From contig NZ_JAFNLL010000036.1 in assembly GCF_017368795.1 (NCBI RefSeq), positions 19,601-83,600 on the forward strand: a stretch of DNA of 64,000 nucleotides, in the 5' to 3' direction. Under the pieces are notes generated by a model. It was given only the letters and a program-made list of their open reading frames with translations, was not told where the DNA came from and did not search any database. The translations under genes were made by a program, and so were the position numbers. The DNA comes from Arthrobacter cavernae. Its GTDB lineage: Bacteria; Actinomycetota; Actinomycetes; Actinomycetales; Micrococcaceae. Shown here piece after piece: positions 18,296-26,821 of this stretch. How positions within the stretch are numbered: position 1 is the first letter of the stretch; every line of letters starts with the position of its first letter.

Positions 18296-18718
18296 ATGAC
18301 TGACATGTTCCTCGAGAAGTTCCGTGCGCTGGTCCCGAAATATCTTGAGGATGAATGGCAGCAGGAAGACGGCCTCACCCCGGAGGAAATCGACTCCGCA
18401 CTGGCCGCGCACAAGTTCACCGTCCCGCTGGTACTGCGCGAGTTCTACCTCGCCATCGGCGGCTGCGAAGACCTCATGGAGGCCTACCACTACTTCTGGG
18501 ACCCCGAGGAACTCGAAGTCGATGACGAAGGCTTCCTGATGTTCCTGGAGGACGAGGAAGAGCAGTTCACCTGGGGCTTCCGCACCGCCGATCTCGGCAT
18601 ACCCGACCCCATCGTGTGGCGCCGCAACAACACCCGTGGCCAGTGGAAGAGCGAAGAGGGCACCTTCTCTGAGTTCGTCTTCGACATGTTCGAGTGGGCG
18701 TTCAACGAGGAGGACTAG
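18296..18718 (+). CDS. Small acidic protein, SMI1/SUKH-like
   Basis: 140 residues, very acidic, no signal or membrane segment. The arrangement (LPKYLEDEW, then VPLVLREFYLAIGGCEDLME, then WGFRTADLGIPDPIVWRRNN) resembles SMI1/KNR4 (SUKH) domains, which occur as immunity proteins and as housekeeping proteins. A good ribosome site (AGGATGGGAG) precedes the ATG. No toxin gene is adjacent, so I do not call it an immunity protein. Follows the TRIC gene by 13 bp and is probably cotranscribed. Confidence 0.65.
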   Translation: MTDMFLEKFRALVPKYLEDEWQQEDGLTPEEIDSALAAHKFTVPLVLREFYLAIGGCEDLMEAYHYFWDPEELEVDDEGFLMFLEDEEEQFTWGFRTADLGIPDPIVWRRNNTRGQWKSEEGTFSEFVFDMFEWAFNEED

Positions 18719-18741
18719 TTTTTTGCGCCAGCCGCGCCGTC

Positions 18742-18812
18742 CTGGGGCACTTTGACACGGACACGCCGCTGATTCTGCAGTTCCGCGGCCGCCGAGGCGG
18801 CAATGTAGCCCA
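18742..18812 (+). repeat. Dispersed intergenic repeat, copy 1
   Basis: Starts CTGGGGCACTTTGACACGG and ends GGCGGCAATGTAGCCCA; the ends are imperfect inverted repeats. Matches copies at 19738-19809 and 8524-8571. Confidence 0.6.
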
Positions 18813-18824
18813 CGACGGCGGCTG

Positions 18825-19663
18825 TCACCTTGCATCGAAGGCTCCATTTCGCCGCAACTCGAGCACGGCGAGCACTTCCGCCACCATCTGCTCCGGGTTG
18901 TGGACCACATCCTGGTATCCGTACCTCAATACCAAGTAACCTCCTGCGATGCTGCGGTTGTTCCGCTTCCGGTCCTTCTTCACCTGCCGGGGTTCCAAGT
19001 GCGTTTCGCCATCGGTTTCCACCACCACGGCGTCTTCCACAAGGAAATCCACCTCTCCAACGCCTTCCAGTTCAACATACCGTCGCAGGGACAGGCCTGC
19101 GCGGCGGAAATGCGTGTTCGCCAGTACCTCCATGAGCGAGTCGGCACGCGGAATGAGAGGTTGATGACTTCCTTGGCTCTGGCGTTACGGTTGCCTTGCA
19201 GCTTGCTCGCCAGAAATCCCTGGTTGATGCTGCCGCGGGCCACAGCAGACTGGACCATAACCAGGGCCTCGAGCTCCGGCAGGCAATGCAGCGCGTGAAT
19301 CAATACGTCAGCAAGCCCTGCCACAGGCAACGAAGGATGACGGGGGTGGCGGCAAGGACCGTGCCTGGTGGAATCATCCGGGACCGTCTTGTGCCCGGCG
19401 CTAAGGTGCAGGCTGGCCGCGGGGTTCAGGGTCCACAGCCCGTAGTGGGGCGCCGCCGAGAGGCACGTCAACAAGGCATTGCAGCTCTGGGCGCGCCGTA
19501 TGTCCTTTGAGCCCTCGGGCACGGCGTAGATGCCGCGGCGCAGCCTGAGGACCTTGCCGGCATTCAAGGCTGATGCGATGTCTGCTTTGGTGATCCCGGC
19601 GGCCAGAAGGGTGCTGCGCCTGGCCACGCCACCGCGCCCGGCCATGAATGATGAGATGTCCAT
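18825..19663 (-). pseudogene. AbiEi-like antitoxin-domain / DUF559-like protein, frameshifted
   Basis: The first part (from the ATG at 19663) reads as an AbiEi-type N-terminal winged helix (RRSTLLAAGITKADIASALN, then RLRRGIYAVPEG). After KEVINLSFR near 19155 this frame loses sense. The expected continuation lies in another minus-strand frame (ADSLMEVLANTHFRRAGL, then GVGEVDFLVEDAVVVETDGE and NNRSIAGGYLVLRYGYQDVV), a DUF559/restriction-endonuclease-like end. One missing base in the CGCGTGCC stretch would join them. Either a true frameshift mutation or a sequencing error. No AbiEii toxin gene lies nearby. Confidence 0.75.
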
Positions 19664-19725
19664 ATCCCATCAACCCAGTTGAAGGCAGCCTTCCAACAGG
19701 CCGCACCTGGCACATGTGGACAACG

Positions 19726-19817
19726 GTGCCGTCCAAACCGGGGCACTTTGCCGCGGACACGCCGCCAAGTCAGGCGCAGGAGGGGATGTGGGCCGCCAAT
19801 GTGCCCCGGGACGGCAC
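19726..19817. repeat. Dispersed intergenic repeat, copy 2, with long terminal inverted repeat
   Basis: Core 19738-19809 runs from CCGGGGCACTTTGCCGCGG to CCGCCAATGTGCCCCGG. The ends are complementary (9 bp plus an outer GTGCCGTC/GACGGCAC pair), so the element can fold into one large stem-loop. The same ends occur in copy 1. Confidence 0.65.
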
Positions 19818-20040
19818 GCTGCAAGCTGCAAATCTGATTGACCGCACCCGTTGCACTTGTGACAAGCCTGTCATATGCTGTTCATGGATCTACTAGATGC
19901 CTCCGGTAGATCCGATGCGAACGGAGACTGTGGTCCCGGTTCCTTGCAGCGTATGACTCGTAACGCCGCAGAGAGCCGGGGCCACTCCCGTTGATGGCAC
20001 CCCGGCGTGCAGCCGCCAACAAATCTTCGCCCAACAGATA

Positions 20041-20073
20041 CAGGCGCCCGGCCCACGAAGGACCGGACGCCTG
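20041..20073 (-). terminator. Hairpin terminator after polyprenyl synthase gene
   Basis: Arms CAGGCGCCCGG and CCGGACGCCTG, 17 bp beyond the synthase stop on the minus strand. There is no clear U-tract, so termination is inferred. Confidence 0.55.
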
Positions 20074-20089
20074 CACCATACGAAAGAAC

Positions 20090-21193
20090 CTAGCTGGCGC
20101 GCTCCACCACGGCGTGCGCGAAGTTGGTCAGGGAGGCCTTGACCACTCCTTCGGGCAGCGGCTGCAGCGCGGCAATGGCCTCGGCGGACCACCGGCGGGC
20201 AATCACCCAGGACTCGGCGGTGACGGGGTGCTCGCGCAGCCCGGCCACGGCGGCGGCCAGGGCCTCATCGGAGGACAGATCTCCGTCCACCAGCTTGAGG
20301 AGCTCGACGGAGGACTGGTCGCCCGCCGCGGCGTCGCGCCGGAGCAGCAGGACCGGCAGGGTGGGCACGCCTTCGCGCAGATCCGTGCCCGGGGACTTGC
20401 CTGACTTGACCTTGACGCCCGTGACATCGATGACGTCGTCGGCCAGCTGGAAGGCAACGCCCACCTTCTCGCCGTACTCCACCAGCACGTCCTCGAAGGC
20501 TTCGTCGGCGCCGGCGAAGATTGCGCCGAGCTGCCCGGACGCGGCAACCAGGGAACCGGTCTTGTCCGCGATGACGGACAGGTAGTGCTCCACGGCGTCC
20601 TCGTCCTCGCGCGGGCCCACGGTCTCGTGCAGCTGGCCCAGGCACAGCCGCTCAAAGGTGCGGGCCTGGATGCCCAGGGCGCGGGAGCCGAGCTCGGACA
20701 CCAGGATCGAGGCACGGGCAAAGATCAGGTCGCCGGTGAGGATCGCCACCGAGTTGCCCCAGACCTCGTGGGCCGTGGGGGCGCCGCGGCGGAAGGGTGC
20801 GGAGTCCATGACGTCGTCGTGGTACAGCGTTGCGAGGTGCGTCAGTTCCACCACGACGGCGGCCTGGACCACCTCGGGGCGGGAGGCGTCACCGAGGTGT
20901 GCGCACAGCAGAGTGAGCAGGGGACGGATGCGCTTGCCGCCGGCTTCCACCAGGTGACGCGACGTTGCGTCAGCCAGCGGGTCCGAGTTGGAGATGGCTT
21001 CGCGGAGCTTCTTCTCCACGCGGGCAAGGTTGGTGGTGATGGCCGGGCCGAGTTCGGCGTCGCCGGCGATGGCGGCAAAACCGGCGGGCAGCTGGAGGCC
21101 CGTGGCGATCGCGGTGGTGTTGGGGGCAGGCTCGGCAGAGTCCGGCAGGCCGTGCCCGGCGTGCGTCCAGCTGTGTTCGGCAGAGTGTGTCAC
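20090..21193 (-). CDS. Polyprenyl diphosphate synthase (menaquinone side chain)
   Basis: Trans-prenyltransferase that builds the long isoprenoid tail of menaquinone from FPP/GGPP and IPP, 367 residues. First aspartate-rich motif in LYHDDVMDSAPFRRGAPTAH, lysine/arginine-rich KRIRPLLTLLC before it, and the second motif QLADDVIDV later. GTG start. It is the last of five closely spaced minus-strand genes, 9 bp after the reductase stop, and MenG and the reductase act on the same product. Chain length (hepta-, octa- or nonaprenyl) cannot be read. Confidence 0.9.
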   Translation of the reverse strand: MTHSAEHSWTHAGHGLPDSAEPAPNTTAIATGLQLPAGFAAIAGDAELGPAITTNLARVEKKLREAISNSDPLADATSRHLVEAGGKRIRPLLTLLCAHLGDASRPEVVQAAVVVELTHLATLYHDDVMDSAPFRRGAPTAHEVWGNSVAILTGDLIFARASILVSELGSRALGIQARTFERLCLGQLHETVGPREDEDAVEHYLSVIADKTGSLVAASGQLGAIFAGADEAFEDVLVEYGEKVGVAFQLADDVIDVTGVKVKSGKSPGTDLREGVPTLPVLLLRRDAAAGDQSSVELLKLVDGDLSSDEALAAAVAGLREHPVTAESWVIARRWSAEAIAALQPLPEGVVKASLTNFAHAVVERAS

Positions 21194-21202
21194 GGGTTAA
21201 CC

Positions 21203-22546
21203 CTAACTTTTCGCAGCGGAAACCGCTGATTCGGTGCCGGCGCGCGTGGAAGCGGCAGGAGACGTGGTGTTGGAGGTGGCCGGGACCAGCATCTCCAGGA
21301 CCCGGATCACACGGTCCTCGAAGCCCTTCGCGGAGGCGTCCGTGAGGTTGGCGAGCATCCGCACCACAAAGCGCATGAGCAAAGGAATCGGCATGCCCGT
21401 GCGCAGCGCGAGCTTCATGACAGCGGGCTTGCCGATCAGCGCGGCAAACATCCGGCCGAGCGTGAAGTGCGAACCCCATTGGTCCCGCACGTAGTCGGCG
21501 TACCGCGAAAGGTGCGCGTCGGCGTCGTCGGCGGTCCACCCGGCGGACGCGGAACGCGAAACACAGTCGATGATGAACTCGGCCGCGAAGCGGGCGGACT
21601 CCATGGCGTAGGAGATGCCCTCGCCGTTGAAGGGGGACACCATGCCGCCGGCGTCGCCGAGCAGGAGCATTCCGGGCGAGTAGTGCGGGGTGCGGTTGAA
21701 GCCCATGGGTAGCGCGGCGCCGCGGATCTCGCCCACCTGGTTCTCGGGCGTGAAGCCCCAGTCGGCGGGCATGCCGGCGGTCCATTCGCGCAGGACCTGC
21801 TTGTAGTCGAGCTTGCCGAATTCCTTGGAAGAGTTCAGGATCCCCAGGCCCACATTGGAGGTGCCGTCGCCCACGCCGAACACCCAGCCGTAGCCGGGCA
21901 GCGGCTTGCCGGACTTGCCGGGCAGTTCCAGCCAACCTTCCATCCAGTCGTCCTCGTGGCGCGGCGAGGTGAAGTAGGTGCGCACGGCGACGCCGAGCGG
22001 GCGGTCGTCGCGCTTATGCATGCCCAGCGAGACAGCGGTGCGGGTGGAGTTTCCGTCCGCGGCGAGTACGACGTCGGCAAGGAAGTCACGCGTTTCGCCC
22101 GTCTTGCGTCCGGATCCGTCAAGCAGGGCGGCGCGGGCGCCGATCACGCGCCCGGCGTCGTTGCGCAGGGCTTCGGTGACGGAGTGCCGTTCGAGCACGA
22201 CGGCGCCGGCGGCCTGGGCGTGCCGCGCCAGTTCCTCGTCGAAGCCAAGGCGCGTGCGGATGAGCCCGTACGTGGGGAAGTCTGCGACCTCGGGCCAGGG
22301 CAGTTCGATGGTGCGGCCGCCGGCAATCAGGCGCAGGCCCTTGTTGCGGCGCCAGCCCGCTTCCTCGGCATGCGGCAGCCCGAGCTTCTGGATTTCGCGG
22401 ACCGCGCGGGGGGTGAGGCCGTCGCCGCAGACCTTCTCGCGGGGGAAGCTTGTCTTCTCCAGCACGGTCACGGAGATTCCGGCCTGGGCAAGGTAGTACG
22501 CGGCGGTGGACCCGGCGGGGCCCGCGCCGACGATCAGTACGTTCAC
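21203..22546 (-). CDS. Geranylgeranyl reductase family FAD oxidoreductase (MenJ-like)
   Basis: FAD-dependent reductase of 447 residues that in actinobacteria saturates one isoprene unit of the menaquinone tail. N-terminal dinucleotide fold MNVLIVGAGPAGSTAAYYLA, the family motif FPREKVCGDGLTPRAV, and the later GDAGGMVSPFNGEGISYAME FAD-contact segment. Located between menG and the polyprenyl synthase, which supports the quinone role over carotenoid or chlorophyll metabolism. Confidence 0.9.
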   Translation of the reverse strand: MNVLIVGAGPAGSTAAYYLAQAGISVTVLEKTSFPREKVCGDGLTPRAVREIQKLGLPHAEEAGWRRNKGLRLIAGGRTIELPWPEVADFPTYGLIRTRLGFDEELARHAQAAGAVVLERHSVTEALRNDAGRVIGARAALLDGSGRKTGETRDFLADVVLAADGNSTRTAVSLGMHKRDDRPLGVAVRTYFTSPRHEDDWMEGWLELPGKSGKPLPGYGWVFGVGDGTSNVGLGILNSSKEFGKLDYKQVLREWTAGMPADWGFTPENQVGEIRGAALPMGFNRTPHYSPGMLLLGDAGGMVSPFNGEGISYAMESARFAAEFIIDCVSRSASAGWTADDADAHLSRYADYVRDQWGSHFTLGRMFAALIGKPAVMKLALRTGMPIPLLMRFVVRMLANLTDASAKGFEDRVIRVLEMLVPATSNTTSPAASTRAGTESAVSAAKS

Positions 22547-22570
22547 GTCGTCCTAGTCAGCTAAGCCGGC

Positions 22571-23347
22571 TCAGCGGGACTCTGTGTTGGCCTGGCGGCG
22601 GGGCTTGATCTGGCGGCGCAGCTTGGCCACCGGAACGCTCTCCGCGTGCTCCGCGGCAGGCTTCCGGGCCCGGTGTACGGCCACGATCCCGCCGGTCAGG
22701 TTGCGGTAGGTGACATCGGTCCAGCCGGCTTCCTGCAGCCAGGCGGCCAGGTGGTCCTGGTCCGGCCAGGCCCGGATGGATTCGGCAAGGTACACGTAGG
22801 CGTCCGGGTTGGAGGAGACCTTGGTGGCGATGGCAGGCAGTGCGCGCATCAGGTATTCGGTGTACATGGTGCGCCACAGGGGCACCACGGGGGCCGAGAA
22901 CTCGGCGATGACTAGGCGGCCGCCCGGCTTGGTGACACGCAGCATCTCTTCCAACGCCTTGTGGGGCTGATTGACGTTGCGCAACCCGAAGGAGATGGTG
23001 GTGGCGTCGAAGGAGTTGTCCGCGAACGGCAAGTTGGTGGCGTCGCCGGCGATGAAGTTGATGTCCGGGCGGCGGCGCTTGCCCACCTTGAGCATGCCTA
23101 GGGAGAAGTCGCAGGCCACCACGTCCACGCCGGCATCGGCGTAGGGCTCGCTCGAGCTGCCGGTGCCGGCAGCCAGGTCCAAGACCCGCTGGCCGCGCTT
23201 CACGTCCATGGCCTCGACGACGATCCGGCGCCAGCGCCGCGTCTGCCCCATCGACAGAACGTCGTTGACGACGTCGTATTTGGGGGCGACATCGTCAAAC
23301 ATCGTCGCAACTTCGTCCGGACGCTTTTCCAAGGATGCTCGGTTCAC
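22571..23347 (-). CDS. menG: Demethylmenaquinone methyltransferase
   Basis: SAM-dependent C-methyltransferase for the last step of menaquinone synthesis, 258 residues. UbiE/MenG signatures [32 protein letters not shown] (SAM site), [20 protein letters not shown] and [14 protein letters not shown] start. It begins 12 bp after the stop of the dehydrogenase gene and is followed by the reductase gene. Confidence 0.93.
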   Translation of the reverse strand: MNRASLEKRPDEVATMFDDVAPKYDVVNDVLSMGQTRRWRRIVVEAMDVKRGQRVLDLAAGTGSSSEPYADAGVDVVACDFSLGMLKVGKRRRPDINFIAGDATNLPFADNSFDATTISFGLRNVNQPHKALEEMLRVTKPGGRLVIAEFSAPVVPLWRTMYTEYLMRALPAIATKVSSNPDAYVYLAESIRAWPDQDHLAAWLQEAGWTDVTYRNLTGGIVAVHRARKPAAEHAESVPVAKLRRQIKPRRQANTESR

Positions 23348-23359
23348 CCTGCAATTGTC

Positions 23360-24376
23360 TCAGACAAACTTGAGAAGAACTTTCGATGATCCGGTCCCCC
23401 GGTCCGCGGCCACTGCAAAGGCCTCCGCAACGTCGCCGGCGTCGAAGGTGTGCGTCAGGAGCGGCTCCACGTCCAGCCCGTCCGACAGGCACTCCAGTGC
23501 GTCGTCCATCTCGTCCGCGAAGCGGAACGTGCCGCGGTAGTCAATCTCACGGAAGACGAGGGCGGCGAGCTCGGTAGTCACCGGCCCGGCGGGAAGATTG
23601 CCCACCTGGACCACGGTGCCACCGCGGCGCACCGCCGCGAGGACGCCGCCCAGGGCGCGGGCGGCCCCGGAGGCCTCGAAGGCGACATCCACCTCGGGAA
23701 GCTCTGCGCCCGAACCCACCAGCACGACGTCGTCGGCCCCCATGCGCTTGGCGATGGCGAGCGAAGTCTCGGAGAGATCGCTCGCGACGACGGTGGCCGC
23801 GCCGGCGCGCCGGGCAGCGGCCACCACCAGCGCGCCGATGGGCCCGGCGCCGTTGACCAGCACGTCCTTGCCGGCGAGGCTGCCCGCCCGGCCGACGGCG
23901 TGGATCGCCACCGCGAGGGGTTCGGCGACGGCGGCCTGGCGGGTGGTGACGCCGTCGGGCAGGCGGCGGAGCTGGCCCGCCGGGACGGCCTTGCGGGAGG
24001 CGAAGGCGCCGTCCGTGTGCGGGTGGTGCGCGGCGCTGCCGTAGTAGGTGACCTGGGGGCACAGATTGGTGCGCCCGGCCAGGCAGTCGGCGCATTCGCC
24101 GCAGTACACGGCCGGGTGGACGGTCACGGCGTCGCCAATTGCGAAGCCCTCCACGCCCTCGCCAAGCACGGAGATCCGGCCGGCCACCTCGTGGCCCAGG
24201 ACCATGGGGTCGGCCAGGACGCTCAGCCCGGAGGCGCCGTGGCTGACATAGTGCAGGTCCGAGCCGCAGATTCCGCCGTATTCGACGTCCACGATCACCG
24301 AGCCGGCCGGGCAGGAGGGGTCCTGCCGGTCCTCGAGACGGAGGTCTCCGGCGGAATGGACAACTACGGCTTTCAT
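23360..24376 (-). CDS. Zinc-dependent alcohol dehydrogenase, L-idonate 5-dehydrogenase type
   Basis: Medium-chain dehydrogenase of 338 residues. Catalytic zinc ligands lie in GGICGSDLHY and LGHEVAG, the structural-zinc cysteines in CGECADCLAGRTNLC, and the NAD(P) fold in VLVNGAGPIGALVVAAARRA. It resembles L-idonate 5-dehydrogenase, which oxidises idonate to 5-ketogluconate; other polyols are possible. The ATG at 24376 overlaps the transporter stop by 4 bp, giving a transporter-enzyme pair with a divergent GntR regulator. Confidence 0.85.
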   Translation of the reverse strand: MKAVVVHSAGDLRLEDRQDPSCPAGSVIVDVEYGGICGSDLHYVSHGASGLSVLADPMVLGHEVAGRISVLGEGVEGFAIGDAVTVHPAVYCGECADCLAGRTNLCPQVTYYGSAAHHPHTDGAFASRKAVPAGQLRRLPDGVTTRQAAVAEPLAVAIHAVGRAGSLAGKDVLVNGAGPIGALVVAAARRAGAATVVASDLSETSLAIAKRMGADDVVLVGSGAELPEVDVAFEASGAARALGGVLAAVRRGGTVVQVGNLPAGPVTTELAALVFREIDYRGTFRFADEMDDALECLSDGLDVEPLLTHTFDAGDVAEAFAVAADRGTGSSKVLLKFV

Positions 24377-25800
24377 ACTGCGTCCTCCACGAGGGTCAGG
24401 TCGCGTCCCTTGGTTTCGGGGGCGAGGAAGGTGGCCACGAAGGCGATGGCGGAGTAGAGGACCATCATTGCCGCCACCGGCCACCAGGAGTTGGTGAACA
24501 GTGCCAGCAGGCCTGCGGCGATGATGGGGGCCAGGCCGCCGGAGAGCACGCCGCCGATTTCCTTGGCCAGGGCCAGTTGGGTGTAGCGGTTGCGGGAGCC
24601 GAAGAGCTCGTTGACGTAGGCCGACTGGACCGAGAACATGCCCAGCACGGAGACGGAGAGGCCGATGATCAGGGCCAGCGAGACCAGGAACGGGTCGCGG
24701 GACTGCATCATGAGCAGGGCCGGGACGGCGAAGAGCATCTGGAAGCCGGACAGGGCGCGGTACATGGTGCGGCGGCCGATCTTGTCGGAGAGCCAGCCGG
24801 CAAGCGGGACCGTGGCGAAGCCGATGAACGAGCCGATCAGCAGCGCGAACGTGCCCACGCTCTTGTTCATGCTCAGGCCGGTGACGATGTAGCCGATGAG
24901 GAAGGTCTGGATCATGGCCGAGTTGCCGGATTCGCCGATCCGCAGTGCCATCGCCAGGAAGAAGGCCTTGCCCTTGCGCTTGGTCTGGGCGGGCTGTGTT
25001 TTGGCGGGCTGTGTTTTGGCGGCCTGGGTTTTGGTGGACTGGGTTTTGGTGCTCAGTGCGGTGGACTGCCCGACGGCGGCGGTGGAGTTCGCGGCGGAGC
25101 CGGCGGCAGCTGCGGCGTCCTGCTCACGGGTGGCCTCGAAGACGGGGCTTTCCTTGAGATTGCGGCGCATCCACAGGGCGTACAGCGTGATGCCGATGCT
25201 GGCGATGAACGGCAGGCGCCAGCCCCAGCTCATGAGCGCTTCCTCGGGCAGGAGGGTCAACAGGACCCAGAGGCCGGAGGCCAGCAGCGTGCCTGAGTTG
25301 GTGCCGAGGCAGACGAAGGAGGCGATCAGGCCGCGCTTCCTGGGCGGGGCGTACTCGGCCAGCATGACCGAGGCGCCGGAGAGCTCTGCGCCGGCACCGA
25401 AGCCCTGTGCGAGGCGGAGGAGCACCAGGATGACCGGCGCGGCGAGGCCGATCTGGGCGTAGCCGGGCAGGAAGCCGATGAGCATGGTGGACACGCCCAT
25501 CATCATGATGGTGGCGACCAGGACCTTCTTGCGGCCCACGCGGTCACCCATGCGGCCGAAGAACCAGGCACCCACGGGGCGGGCCAGGAAGCCGACGCCG
25601 TACGTGAGAAACGCAACCAGCAGGCCGACTACGGGGTCGAAGTTGGGGAAGAAGATCTTGGGGAAGATGATAGCGGCAGCCAGCGAATAGAGCTGGAAGT
25701 CCATGTATTCCATGGCCGTTCCGAGCCAGCCGGATACTGCTGTCCTGATTAGGTCTTTGGATGAGCGCTGGGTGGCGCCGATCTGGATTGTTGCCGTCAT
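24373..25800 (-). CDS. MFS transporter, metabolite:H+ symporter (MHS) family
   Basis: Twelve-helix proton symporter of 475 residues. Family landmarks: GWLGTAMEYMDFQLYSLAAA, the loop 2-3 motif RMGDRVGRKKVLV, and GAELSGASVMLAEYAPPRKRG. The central cytoplasmic loop (about residues 235-275) carries an unusual lysine/threonine/glutamine tandem repeat (KTQSTKTQAAKTQPAKTQPA). It is translationally coupled to the idonate-dehydrogenase-like gene, so a sugar acid is the likely cargo. Confidence 0.88.
   Translation of the reverse strand: MTATIQIGATQRSSKDLIRTAVSGWLGTAMEYMDFQLYSLAAAIIFPKIFFPNFDPVVGLLVAFLTYGVGFLARPVGAWFFGRMGDRVGRKKVLVATIMMMGVSTMLIGFLPGYAQIGLAAPVILVLLRLAQGFGAGAELSGASVMLAEYAPPRKRGLIASFVCLGTNSGTLLASGLWVLLTLLPEEALMSWGWRLPFIASIGITLYALWMRRNLKESPVFEATREQDAAAAAGSAANSTAAVGQSTALSTKTQSTKTQAAKTQPAKTQPAQTKRKGKAFFLAMALRIGESGNSAMIQTFLIGYIVTGLSMNKSVGTFALLIGSFIGFATVPLAGWLSDKIGRRTMYRALSGFQMLFAVPALLMMQSRDPFLVSLALIIGLSVSVLGMFSVQSAYVNELFGSRNRYTQLALAKEIGGVLSGGLAPIIAAGLLALFTNSWWPVAAMMVLYSAIAFVATFLAPETKGRDLTLVEDAV
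24991..25050 (-). repeat. Four tandem 15-bp units inside the MHS transporter gene
   Basis: Units at 24991-25005 and 25006-25020 are identical (GGGCTGTGTTTTGGC on the plus strand); 25021-25035 and 25036-25050 differ by a few bases. They encode A-K-T-Q-P style pentapeptides in the central loop. Confidence 0.85.
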
Positions 25801-26043
25801 GAACCCCTCTGTTCTACGGGCCCGGGCAGCTGCACATCTTCAATGATGAGGCATGGCGGCCAGGCGTCTTCAGTGCCCCATCATGGGTACACGACTGCCA
25901 TTCAAGCACTGCCATACCAGCGTGTCAAGATGTGATGCGGATCATTTCCCGGCGTGCGGGGTTGGGGCCGCCCGGCGCCGCCCGGCGCCTCCCCGGCGCC
26001 TCCCCGGCGGCGCCCGGGCCTGCTGCCCGGCTACTGTGGAAGC
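25801..26043. promoter_or_regulatory. Divergent control region, transporter / GntR regulator
   Basis: 243 bp between the two divergent starts. Contains the palindrome CCCATCATGGG (25877-25887) and TGATGCGGATCA (about 25932-25943), either of which could be the GntR operator. Near the regulator start there is a run of GGCGCC(G/T)CCC(C)-type 10-11-bp tandem repeats (25965-26018). Confidence 0.4.
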
Positions 26044-26757
26044 ATGGCCGCCTCCGACAACACCCCCCGCGTCTCCGCCCGCATGATGGCGTACGGGCAG
26101 ATCCGCGAGCGCATCATTTCCGGCCAGGACGCACCGGGCACGCTCCTCTCCGAAAACGAGCTCGCGCACCATCTGGGCACCAGCCGCCAGCCGATCCGCG
26201 AGGCACTGCTGCTCATCGCGCAGGAGGGGCTTGTGGAGATCCGGCCGCAGAGCGGCACCTACGTGACCTACTTGGACCCCGACATCGTGGCCCAGGCCCA
26301 GTTCATCCGCGAGGCCATCGAGGTGACATCCCTGGCCGAATGCGCCCGCAACATCACCCCGGACGCGGCAGCCGCGCTCCACGGGCTGCTGGACCGGCAG
26401 GACGCCTGCACCAGCCGCGAAGAGTTCTACCCGCTGGACGAGGAATTCCACCGCACCCTGCTGGCCATCGCCGGCCACGAAACCGCCTGGGCCACTGTCT
26501 CCAATGCCAAGGGACACCTGGACCGCGCCCGCTATCTGGGGCTCAGCGGCTATCGCGGCATCACGGAGTACGCCGCCGACCACCGCCGCGTCCTTGATGC
26601 CATCCTGGCCGGCGATCTCACGGCCGCGGAAGACTGCCTGCGCAGCCACCTGCGCTTCGTCCTGGACGATGTCATCGCCATGCGCGCATCGCGGCCGGAG
26701 CTGTTCTCCGCTCCTGCCGTGCCGGAACGCCGCACCGGCCGCCCGGCGCGGCTCTGA
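26044..26757 (+). CDS. GntR family regulator, FCD subclass
   Basis: 237 residues. N-terminal winged helix (ELAHHLGTSRQPIREALLLI, then AQEGLVEIRPQSGTYVTYLD) and a C-terminal all-helical FCD ligand domain with histidines typical of the metal/ligand site (EFHRTLLAIAGHET, DHRRVLDAI). FCD regulators sense small organic acids. It is divergent from the MHS transporter/dehydrogenase pair and is the likely repressor of it. Start at the ATG at 26044; the longer frame begins in the GC-rich repeats and is not family-like. Confidence 0.88.
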   Translation: MAASDNTPRVSARMMAYGQIRERIISGQDAPGTLLSENELAHHLGTSRQPIREALLLIAQEGLVEIRPQSGTYVTYLDPDIVAQAQFIREAIEVTSLAECARNITPDAAAALHGLLDRQDACTSREEFYPLDEEFHRTLLAIAGHETAWATVSNAKGHLDRARYLGLSGYRGITEYAADHRRVLDAILAGDLTAAEDCLRSHLRFVLDDVIAMRASRPELFSAPAVPERRTGRPARL

Positions 26758-26821
26758 GGCACGGCCCCACTGAACAGCCAAACGCGGCTCCACACCCGCG
26801 CGGGAGTAGTGTTGTTCCATC

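Larger units (their letters stand above)
19664..20089. other. 426-bp intergenic region with repeats
   Basis: No gene supported. It contains dispersed repeat copy 2 (19738-19809), a perfect 8-bp inverted repeat GGATCTAC/GTAGATCC (19886-19893 with 19906-19913), and the hairpin at 20041-20073. Short frames here are not gene-like. Confidence 0.5.

Noticed and set aside
18296..18718. Immunity protein of a polymorphic toxin
   Set aside because: SUKH-like resemblance alone is not enough; no toxin gene or secretion locus is nearby.
25965..26018. GC-rich tandem repeats before the GntR gene as a CRISPR-like or regulatory array
   Set aside because: Units are 10-11 bp, contiguous and low-complexity; most likely slippage in GC-rich DNA.
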